The notes under the pieces were generated by a model. The model was not told the DNA's origin and made no database searches. It saw only the letters and a list, made by a program, of their open reading frames with translations. 9,290 nucleotides of DNA from the NCBI GenBank assembly GCA_002407855.1, contig DHPF01000013.1, positions 1 to 9,290 of the forward strand, written 5' to 3'. This stretch comes from Bacteroidales bacterium UBA5371 (GTDB taxonomy: Bacteria; Bacteroidota; Bacteroidia; Bacteroidales; P3). Numbering within the stretch: position 1 is the first letter of the stretch; the number at the start of each line of letters is the position of its first letter. Of this stretch, positions 1 to 6,074 are shown one piece after another. The position numbers and the translations under genes were made by a program.

Positions 1-146
1 TTTCAAATTACTAATATAACATAAATATCATATCGTAACTTATTTTCGCTACCTTTGGTTTCCTATGTATTCAATGAACAAAGCCTAATTTACATCATAT
101 ATCCCCACCTATTCCTAAAACATAATTATATGCGTAAATCGGAGTG

Positions 147-176
147 CAAAAGTACAACTATTTTTATTAATACAAA
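147..176 (-). promoter_or_regulatory. Strong leftward Bacteroidota promoter
   Basis: Read on the minus strand, TTTG (176-173) is followed by an 18-base spacer and then TACTTTTG (154-147). This is close to the Bacteroidota primary-sigma consensus of a -33 TTTG and a -7 TANNTTTG. T-runs on the plus strand at 188-194 and 200-207 are A-tracts upstream of the promoter in its own orientation and may act like an UP element. Transcription would start near 140 and run off the left edge, so the regulated gene is outside the window. The call is by motif only. Confidence 0.6.
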
Positions 177-185
177 ATATTTTGT
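172..185. promoter_or_regulatory. Perfect 14-bp palindrome over the -33 box (candidate operator)
   Basis: ACAAAATATTTTGT is a perfect inverted repeat with 7-base arms and no spacer. It covers the -33 TTTG of the leftward promoter, a position where a bound dimeric regulator would block RNA polymerase. The palindrome and its overlap are seen directly. Operator function is inferred, and in AT-rich DNA a chance palindrome of this length is possible. Confidence 0.35.
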
Positions 186-419
186 GCTTTTTTTGTCGCT
201 TTTTTTTAATCGTTTTTGTTAAGAAACTGATTAATCAAAGGTTAAGATGAAAAAGAATTTGATGATATTATGATAATATATCCTATAAAAATGATAAAAT
301 TAATAGATTTACGTAAAAAATCTGATAAAAATTTACTTAAACAAAGTTTTATTTTAATGTAATCAAGATAAAAATACTTTAAATCAAGATATAATTTACT
401 TAAAACAAGGTTTAAATTT

Positions 420-506
420 TGTAACCTTAGGGGTTGCATAGTGCATCCTTAGGGGTTACGGCTGCAACCTTCAAGGATGCAGATTCTAACCTTGCAGGTT
501 GCAAAA
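420..506. repeat. Array of four 21-22-bp palindromic repeats
   Basis: Four adjacent units start at 420, 442, 463 and 485. Each follows the pattern TGCAACC, about five bases, GGTTGCA, so each unit is itself an imperfect inverted repeat. Left arms are TGTAACC, TGCATCC, TGCAACC and TCTAACC. Right arms are GGTTGCA, GGTTACG, GGATGCA and GGTTGCA. Arms also pair between units: TGCATCCTT (442-450) is perfectly complementary to AAGGATGCA (473-481). The array is clearly more GC-rich than the surrounding sequence. It lies between the leftward promoter and the meaB promoter and contains no gene. The same 21-22-base register may continue leftward in degenerate AT-rich form to about 335. Confidence 0.7.
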
Positions 507-683
507 ATCTTATTTGATATAAATAAATGTAAGCTTGATTCTATCATATAAAAAGGACATATTATTTGTTTCTAAGTAAAGTTTATCTGAATATATTGTG
601 TTTTTGATGATAGGAATAGAAGTATAGGTATGCCAAAAACAGCTTTTATATTGAATATTTCTTCTTCTTTGAATTATATTTTC

Positions 684-691
684 TATCTTTG
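684..691 (+). promoter_or_regulatory. -7 element for the meaB operon
   Basis: TATCTTTG matches the Bacteroidota -7 consensus TANNTTTG exactly and sits 42 bases upstream of the meaB start codon, giving an expected leader of about 35 nt. No good -33 TTG lies at the usual spacing: the nearest TTTG (668-671) is too close at 12 bases and the next TTG (651-653) is too far. The promoter may therefore be weak or activator-dependent. Confidence 0.5.
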
Positions 692-733
692 AAGCCTGAA
701 ATAACAAATGGAAATTAATTAGGTATATATATA

Positions 734-1846
734 ATGTATGATAAGATAATCTCAGATAATGATTGTAACTCTGCTTTAAAGGTACAAGACGCTATTGAGC
801 AGCCTAACCAAGTGAATAAGGATTTCTTTAAACAATATAGTAAGAAACGTAGGCTTGAAGTTAATGATTATGTTGATGGTATTTTGAATAAAGATAGAAC
901 CATTCTTTCGAAAGCAATTACTTTGGTGGAGAGTTCTTTATATAAACATCAAGAAATGGCTCAGCAGATTATTGAAAGGTGCTTACCGTATGCTGGGAAA
1001 AGCATTCGCTTGGGTATTACAGGTGTTCCTGGTGTTGGGAAGAGTACTACGATTGATGTATTGGGAAAAAGCTTAACTAATACAGGACATAAGGTTGCAG
1101 TGCTTGCAATTGACCCCAGCAGCGAGAGGAGTAAAGGCTCCATTTTGGGAGATAAGACAAGAATGGAAGAGCTTTCAACTGACCCTAATGCCTTTATCCG
1201 CCCTTCCCCTTCGGCAGGAAGCTTAGGAGGTGTTGCAAGAAAGACAAGAGAAATAATCATCCTTTGCGAAGCAGCAGGCTTTGATGTTGTGATAGTGGAA
1301 ACGGTTGGTGTGGGTCAGTCGGAAACGGTTGCTCACTCAATGGTAGACTTCTTTTTGCTTCTACAATTAGCAAACGCAGGAGACGAACTGCAAGGAATTA
1401 AACGAGGAATTATGGAAATGGCAGATGCGATTTCAATTAATAAAGCCGAAGGAGAGAATAAACAAAAGGCAGAAATTGCAGCAGGACAATATAGAAATGC
1501 ACTACATCTCTTCCCTATAAGTGAGAGCGGTTGGACTCCAATTGTCTTTACTTGCTCTGCCTATTCTAAGGAAGGGATTGATACTATTTGGGAAACGGTT
1601 AATAATTATGTTATCCTAACCAAAGCCAATGGTTACTTCTATACTAAACGAAACCAACAAAACTTAAAGATATTATCTGAAACCATAGACTCTCACCTTA
1701 AAGAAAAGTTCTACACACACCCTACTGTTAAACAAAGAATTCTTGAAATAAGGCAAGATATATTGGATAATAAGATAAGTGCTTACGTTGCTGCACAAAG
1801 CCTAATTGATGAATACTTTAATAATATAGAAAAGAAAAACAAGTAA
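734..1846 (+). CDS. meaB: Methylmalonyl-CoA mutase-associated GTPase MeaB
   Basis: The 370-aa product belongs to the MeaB/ArgK/MMAA family of SIMIBI-class P-loop GTPases. Members load, gate and protect the adenosylcobalamin cofactor of methylmalonyl-CoA mutase, the enzyme interconverting succinyl-CoA and methylmalonyl-CoA in propionate metabolism. Visible motifs are the Walker A loop GVPGVGKST (97-105), DPSS (127-130), the Walker B/switch region VETVGVGQSE (188-197) and the guanine-specificity motif NKAEG (236-240). The last has Glu where NKxD expects Asp. The first 40 or so residues look poorly conserved. The C-terminal 60 residues form helices typical of the family's dimerisation extension. 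It is the first gene of an operon with the lipoprotein and priA. The mutase genes are not in this window. The ATG lacks a strong Shine-Dalgarno sequence, as is usual in this phylum. Confidence 0.95.
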   Translation: MYDKIISDNDCNSALKVQDAIEQPNQVNKDFFKQYSKKRRLEVNDYVDGILNKDRTILSKAITLVESSLYKHQEMAQQIIERCLPYAGKSIRLGITGVPGVGKSTTIDVLGKSLTNTGHKVAVLAIDPSSERSKGSILGDKTRMEELSTDPNAFIRPSPSAGSLGGVARKTREIIILCEAAGFDVVIVETVGVGQSETVAHSMVDFFLLLQLANAGDELQGIKRGIMEMADAISINKAEGENKQKAEIAAGQYRNALHLFPISESGWTPIVFTCSAYSKEGIDTIWETVNNYVILTKANGYFYTKRNQQNLKILSETIDSHLKEKFYTHPTVKQRILEIRQDILDNKISAYVAAQSLIDEYFNNIEKKNK

Positions 1847-2295
1847 TGAAACATTCATTTTTTATATCCTTAACCTTATTTATTCTTATGTTTATTGGCT
1901 GTAAGTCGGCACAAAACAAAGAAAAGAATGCCTCCCAAACACTGAATAGCAGTGTTAGTTTGTTCCAAACAGAATGGGAACTATTGAAAATTGGAGCTAG
2001 TAAACCTAAGTTAATTGCAACAGATAACAAGATTTCTATACTATTTAGTAAGGATAATTCGCATTGTGCAGGGTTTAGTGGCTGCAATAGATATAGCGGA
2101 AAATACAATATTAAAAAAGAAAACATATCCTTTGAAAGTATTATTTCAACTAAGATGGCTTGCCCTGGCAACGATATGAGTTTTGAAAACAACTACCTCA
2201 ACACCCTACAAAAGATAACCTCTTACCAAATTATTTCAGACACATTATTTCTTCAAAGCAAGGGCAGAACCTTATTGACATATATAGCAAGATAA
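1846..2295 (+). CDS. META-domain (HslJ-like) lipoprotein
   Basis: The 149-aa product starts with a lipoprotein signal peptide: a short basic start, a hydrophobic stretch and a lipobox FIGC with the lipidated Cys at residue 19. A low-complexity linker (20-40) leads into one META domain (about 41-149). The domain shows WELL (44-47), the family hallmark GFSGCNRYSGKY (76-87) and TKMACP (102-107). META proteins such as E. coli HslJ are envelope proteins linked to stress or novobiocin tolerance, but their biochemical role is not known. Besides the lipid Cys there are Cys at 74, 80 and 106, so a disulfide is possible. The ATG overlaps the meaB stop (TAATG), pointing to translational coupling. Placement in the inner leaflet of the outer membrane is inferred. 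Confidence 0.9.
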   Translation: MKHSFFISLTLFILMFIGCKSAQNKEKNASQTLNSSVSLFQTEWELLKIGASKPKLIATDNKISILFSKDNSHCAGFSGCNRYSGKYNIKKENISFESIISTKMACPGNDMSFENNYLNTLQKITSYQIISDTLFLQSKGRTLLTYIAR

Positions 2296-2297
2296 GA

Positions 2298-4772
2298 ATG
2301 AGTCAGCGTATAACCCTTTTTGCCGAAGTAATACTCCCTCTTCCACTACCCTCTACCTATACATATAGAGTTCCTATGGAGTGGAATGATATTATTAAAA
2401 AAGGACAAAGGGTTGCCGTAGGACTTGGGAATAAGAAGATTTATTCGGGCATTGTTTATTCTGTTCATAAGGATGTTCCAAAGGTAAGTAGTGTAAAATA
2501 CATCCTTTCTATTTTAGATACAGAACCCATTGTTAGCGATATAAGCTTCAAATTATGGCAATGGATTGCCGACTACTATATGTCGTACTTGGGCGATATA
2601 ATGACAGCAGCACTACCTTCTGCCCTAAGACTTAAAAGCCAAACCAATATTCTTATTAGCCCAGACTTTGATGGAGATATAACAAATCTTAATGAAAACG
2701 AAGCAAAAATCTTAGAAGTAGTATCTAAGAAAGAAGCAATTTCAATTAACGATATAGTAGTAAAGACAGGTTTGGATTCAATACTTTCATTACTGAATTC
2801 AATGGTTAAGAAAGGTATTATCGTTACCGAAGAAGAGCTACAAAGCAAATACAAACCCAAAATTCAGGAGTATATATCTCTTGCAAAAGAGTATCAAGAA
2901 GAAGAAAAACTAAAAGCTCTCTTTAAGAAATTGGAGTCGAAGAAAACCTATCAAAAGCAATATGAAGCAATACTTGTTTTTCTTTCCATAGCCAAAAGCA
3001 AAGAAGCAGAGATTAAAAAAGAAGATTTGACAAAGCTCAATAATGTATCTACCTCTGCAATAAAGACATTAATAAGAGATGAAATCTTCGTTGTAAAGAA
3101 ATGTCATCAAAGCAGATTAGCCGACAGAAACCTTGCTATGATAGATAAAGAACTTATTCTTAGTGAGCAGCAAACCAAAGCCTACAATACAATAATTGAT
3201 AATTGGGATAAGCAAAAAGTAACTCTTTTACACGGAGTAACATCAAGTGGAAAGACCGAAATATACATAAAGCTGATAGAAAAAGTAATAAAAGAAGGCA
3301 AACAAGTCCTGTTTTTACTTCCCGAAATAGCTCTAACAAGTCATCTAATAAGCAGATTAGAGAAATACTTTGGCAACAAAATAGGGGTATTTCATTCAAG
3401 ATTTTCAACCCAAGAAAGAATAGAAATATGGAACAAAGTCCGCTCTTTTGGAGAGAATCGTTACGATATAATACTTGGCTCACGCTCTTGTGTGTTCCTT
3501 CCTTTTGACGAATTAGGCTTAGTTATAGTTGATGAAGAACACGATTCATCTTACAAACAATACGACCCATCTCCAAGATACAACGCAAGAGATATGGCGA
3601 TAGTATTAGCACAACTCCACAATGCAAAGACCATCTTAGGCTCAGCAACTCCGTCATTGGAGAGCTATTTCAACGCCCAAGAAGGTAAATATCAACTCGT
3701 GGAATTAAAAACTCGCTACTCAGGAATAAAGCTCCCAGAGATATTAGTTGCCGATTTGAAAGAGGCTATAATAAAGAAAGAGATGCACTCACACTTCTCA
3801 AAACTCCTGTTAGATAACATAAACCAGGCCCTTCAAAACAAAGAACAAGTCATACTTTTCCAGAACCGAAGAGGCTTTGCACGCCAACTTATGTGTCAAG
3901 CATGTGGATGGGTGCCCCATTGTAAACACTGCGACGTGGCTTTAACATACCACAAACAATCCGAACTCCTAAGGTGTCATTACTGCGGATACTCCATTAC
4001 AATAGCTGAAAGTTGCCCTGATTGCGGTAGCCATAAGGTGAAAATGATAGGCTTTGGAACCGAAAAGATAGAAGAAGATCTAATGATATTCTTCCCAGAA
4101 AGCAAGATTGCAAGAATGGATTTAGACACAACAAGGAGCAAAAATGCTTATCAAACCATAATAAATAACTTCCAAGAACATAAGATAGACATCTTAGTTG
4201 GCACCCAAATGATAACAAAAGGCTTAGACTTTGATAAGGTTAGCTTAGTTGGTATCCTTAATGCCGACGCCATTATTAGCTTTCCCGACTTCCGCTCCTA
4301 CGAGAGAGCCTTCTCTCAAATCTTGCAGGTAAGCGGCAGAGCAGGAAGGAAATATAAGCAAGGAAAGGTAATAATTCAGACCTTTAATCCTTATCATCAA
4401 GTTATCAAAGACGTTATTGAACACAACTACAACTCAATGTATGAGGGTCAAATCTTAGAACGCAAGGTGTTTAAATACCCACCTTTTTATCGTCTTATCA
4501 AGCTAAGTCTTAGTCATAAAGACCAGAAAATTATCGACAATTACTCCTCAGAGTTTGCCATAGAGTTAAGAAAAGTGTTTGGAGGACGAATATTAGGACC
4601 CGAATACCCTTTAATTGCTCGCATACGAAACTACTATACAAAAGAGTTTTATCTTAAATTAGAGAAAGGCATATCGGTTACACAAGCCAAAAAAGAAGTA
4701 AAAATTCTTGTAGAAAAGTTTCAATCCGCCAAGAGCCAATTGAGAATAAGTATAGATGTAGACCCTCAATAA
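2298..4772 (+). CDS. priA: Primosomal protein N' (replication restart helicase PriA)
   Basis: PriA is a superfamily 2 3'-to-5' DNA helicase that recognises stalled or collapsed forks and directs reloading of the replicative helicase. The 824-aa product carries the N-terminal 3'-DNA-binding domain (about 1-110), a winged-helix segment (about 130-270), Walker A GVTSSGKTE (313-321), the DEEHD box (412-416), GSATPS (448-453), a two-zinc insert with eight Cys (533, 536, 542, 545, 560, 563, 573, 576), GTQMITKGLDF (635-645) and QVSGRAGR (677-684). The C-terminal domain ends with the conserved IDVDP. All catalytic and metal-binding residues appear intact. It is longer than E. coli PriA (732 aa), consistent with longer forms in Bacteroidota. 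It begins two bases after the lipoprotein stop, so it is probably co-transcribed with meaB. Confidence 0.97.
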   Translation: MSQRITLFAEVILPLPLPSTYTYRVPMEWNDIIKKGQRVAVGLGNKKIYSGIVYSVHKDVPKVSSVKYILSILDTEPIVSDISFKLWQWIADYYMSYLGDIMTAALPSALRLKSQTNILISPDFDGDITNLNENEAKILEVVSKKEAISINDIVVKTGLDSILSLLNSMVKKGIIVTEEELQSKYKPKIQEYISLAKEYQEEEKLKALFKKLESKKTYQKQYEAILVFLSIAKSKEAEIKKEDLTKLNNVSTSAIKTLIRDEIFVVKKCHQSRLADRNLAMIDKELILSEQQTKAYNTIIDNWDKQKVTLLHGVTSSGKTEIYIKLIEKVIKEGKQVLFLLPEIALTSHLISRLEKYFGNKIGVFHSRFSTQERIEIWNKVRSFGENRYDIILGSRSCVFLPFDELGLVIVDEEHDSSYKQYDPSPRYNARDMAIVLAQLHNAKTILGSATPSLESYFNAQEGKYQLVELKTRYSGIKLPEILVADLKEAIIKKEMHSHFSKLLLDNINQALQNKEQVILFQNRRGFARQLMCQACGWVPHCKHCDVALTYHKQSELLRCHYCGYSITIAESCPDCGSHKVKMIGFGTEKIEEDLMIFFPESKIARMDLDTTRSKNAYQTIINNFQEHKIDILVGTQMITKGLDFDKVSLVGILNADAIISFPDFRSYERAFSQILQVSGRAGRKYKQGKVIIQTFNPYHQVIKDVIEHNYNSMYEGQILERKVFKYPPFYRLIKLSLSHKDQKIIDNYSSEFAIELRKVFGGRILGPEYPLIARIRNYYTKEFYLKLEKGISVTQAKKEVKILVEKFQSAKSQLRISIDVDPQ

Positions 4773-4941
4773 TCTATCTTTTTATATTCAATTTATTGCC
4801 CTGAAAACCAAGCAAAATCACTTCATAATTACCAATGTAGCCTCTTTATTATTACGATTTTCAACCCCGAAATTATTGTTTTACCCACCAACTTTCTACT
4901 TATTCTAAACATAAATAACTTAGAGTTGTGGTGCAAGAATA

Positions 4942-4964
4942 CTTATTATTGATTATCAAATAAG
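4942..4964. repeat. 23-nt near-palindrome beside the array
   Basis: The outer arms CTTAT (4942-4946) and ATAAG (4960-4964) pair. The inner arms TTGAT (4949-4953) and ATCAA (4955-4959) pair around a single T. Two extra bases bulge on the left side. The element ends 11 bases before the 23-bp array and has the length of one array unit. It may be a diverged relative, a hairpin at the 3' end of the priA transcript or chance in AT-rich DNA. Confidence 0.35.
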
Positions 4965-4975
4965 TAAAGATGCAA

Positions 4976-5113
4976 TATGCGAATCAGTTAATTTAGGGTA
5001 TGCGAATCAGTTGATTTGAGGTATGCGAATCAGTTGATTCGTGATATGCGAATCAGTTGATTCGTGGGGTGTGAATCAGTTGATTCGTGGGGTACGAATC
5101 AGTTAATTTGCAA
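4976..5113. repeat. Six tandem 23-bp repeats with palindromic core
   Basis: Units start at 4976, 4999, 5022, 5045, 5068 and 5091, an exact 23-base period. GAATCAGTT is identical in all six. In units 3 and 4 the core is CGAATCAGTTGATTCG, whose arms CGAATCA and TGATTCG are perfectly complementary around GT (unit 4: 5049-5064). Unit 5 keeps the right arm but has TGAATCA on the left. In units 1 and 6 the right arm has decayed to TAATTT, so the middle of the array is best preserved. A very degenerate seventh unit may start at 5114 (AGCAAATCAAG). The array lies about 200 bases beyond both flanking convergent genes. It is not a CRISPR, because there are no unique spacers and the conserved part is too short. 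Confidence 0.9.
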
Positions 5114-5153
5114 ATAGCAAATCAAGGATACTATATATTAATATTAAAGATAT

Positions 5154-5257
5154 GCTCTCTTATAGTCCTTGTTTTAAGTCCATAAAGAGTTATAATTCGC
5201 TGATAGCCAATCCTTAATTTTAGAAACTAACTCATTAATTTTTATCTATTAGAGAGC
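5154..5257. repeat. Separated 12-bp inverted repeat
   Basis: GCTCTCTTATAG (5154-5165) and CTATTAGAGAGC (5246-5257) are reverse complements at 11 of 12 positions, with 80 bases between them. The interior contains no recognisable gene. The arms could close a stem-loop in a read-through transcript or be the ends of a tiny mobile-element remnant. No target-site duplication is evident next to them. Confidence 0.35.
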
Positions 5258-5301
5258 TTGTTTTGGTAGAGAAGAAAACTTCTTATTTCGTTCTTAATAG
5301 T

Positions 5302-6069
5302 TTAGTTTTTGCGGTTGAATATCGTTGCACTGGCTTGAGCTGTTGGAGTAATTACTAAGTCATTTATGCTTACATGCTCGGGCAAAGTGGCACAATAGAC
5401 AATGGTTTTTGCTATATCCTCACCCGTTAAAGGCTTATAACCCTGATAGGTTTGTTCTATCTTTTGCTTATCACCCTTAAATCTTACGTAGGAAAACTCA
5501 GTATCTACTGCCCCTGGACATATATTGGTTACCTTAATATTATAAGGATTACAATCCATTCTAATGCCCTCTGAAATAGAATTAACTGCTGATTTACTTG
5601 CACAATAAACAGCTCCTGATTGATAGGTTTCTTTGCCTGCAATGGAGCAGATGTTTATCACATGCCCTTTCATTCTTTCTTTAAACCATGGCAAAACTAC
5701 TCTTGAAACATATAAAAGTCCTTTAATATTGGTGTCAATCATTTGGTCCCAATCCCTATAATCGCCTTCAAATAATGGTTCTTTTCCTGCGGCAAGCCCT
5801 GCGTTATTGACCAAAATGTCTATATTATTCTTCCATTCTGAGGGTAGGGAGTTAAGATTATTATCTGTCTCTTCTTTGTTTCTGACATCAAAATTTAGGG
5901 CTATTACCTCTACGTTATAGCTTTCTTTTAGCTCATTTTCAATGTTTTGAAGTCTTTCTTTTCTACGTCCTGTTATGATTAGATTATAACCCAAGCGGGC
6001 AAATTCAATGGCACAATGGTATCCAATTCCAGATGTTGCACCTGTGATTAAGACTATTTTATTCATCAT
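5302..6069 (-). CDS. YdfG-like NADP-dependent short-chain dehydrogenase (3-hydroxy acid dehydrogenase)
   Basis: The 255-aa product is a classical short-chain dehydrogenase/reductase. Motifs are the cofactor loop TGATSGIG (9-16), GRRKER (34-39, basic residues after beta-2 favouring NADP), NNAGLA (89-94 region), Asn114, catalytic Ser142, and Tyr155 and Lys159 in YCASK, followed by PG (185-186). The segment EFSYVRFKGD followed by EQTYQ, and LPEHVSIN near the C-terminus, closely resemble E. coli YdfG. YdfG oxidises L-allo-threonine, serine and other 3-hydroxy acids and reduces malonic semialdehyde. The substrate here is inferred from that likeness only. Two ATGs are adjacent (6069 and 6066) and either could be the start. 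The gene lies five bases after the pgk stop on the same strand and is probably co-transcribed with it. Confidence 0.9.
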   Translation of the reverse strand: MMNKIVLITGATSGIGYHCAIEFARLGYNLIITGRRKERLQNIENELKESYNVEVIALNFDVRNKEETDNNLNSLPSEWKNNIDILVNNAGLAAGKEPLFEGDYRDWDQMIDTNIKGLLYVSRVVLPWFKERMKGHVINICSIAGKETYQSGAVYCASKSAVNSISEGIRMDCNPYNIKVTNICPGAVDTEFSYVRFKGDKQKIEQTYQGYKPLTGEDIAKTIVYCATLPEHVSINDLVITPTAQASATIFNRKN

Positions 6070-6074
6070 TTTCT

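Larger units (their letters stand above)
1..733. other. Gene-free intergenic region upstream of meaB
   Basis: No convincing coding region is visible in these 733 bases. The open frames on either strand are short, AT-driven and lack ribosome-binding context. The stretch holds a leftward promoter with a palindrome over its -33 box (147-185), two T-runs at 188-194 and 200-207 just upstream of that promoter, a very AT-rich segment (about 240-419), a more GC-rich palindromic repeat array (420-506) and the promoter-like element for meaB (684-691). The leftward promoter implies a gene beyond the left edge. No start codon with a usable frame occurs in its first 140 bases of leader. Confidence 0.7.
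4773..5301. other. Convergent intergenic region with repeat array
   Basis: This 529-base gap lies between the ends of priA (plus) and the dehydrogenase gene (minus). It contains no supported gene. It holds a 23-nt near-palindrome (4942-4964), the six-unit 23-bp array (4976-5113), and a 12-bp inverted repeat with one mismatch whose arms are 80 bases apart (5154-5165 and 5246-5257). A weak hairpin with arms AGAAG/CTTCT (5270-5284) sits next to the dehydrogenase stop codon without a clear U-tract on the minus strand. No classical terminator was found directly after priA. Confidence 0.7.

Noticed and set aside
130..222. 30-codon plus-strand open frame after a TACCTTTG (50-57)
   Set aside because: It overlaps the leftward promoter and palindrome, is mostly Phe/Leu from T-runs, and the upstream -7-like element has no -33 box.
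242..439. 65-aa minus-strand open frame
   Set aside because: It runs through AT-rich DNA and into the palindromic array, has Leu/Ile/Tyr/Lys-skewed composition and lacks a recognisable motif.
510..707. 65-aa minus-strand open frame
   Set aside because: It covers the meaB promoter region, has no motif and begins within sequence with no ribosome-binding context.
4829..4912. 27-codon minus-strand open frame in the convergent gap
   Set aside because: No promoter, ribosome-binding site or recognisable motif; its length is within chance expectation.
4976..5113. CRISPR array
   Set aside because: The whole 23-bp unit repeats without distinct spacers, the conserved part is under 20 bp and no cas genes are present.
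5270..5284. Terminator hairpin for the dehydrogenase gene (AGAAG/CTTCT)
   Set aside because: Only a five-base stem, no following U-tract on the minus strand.
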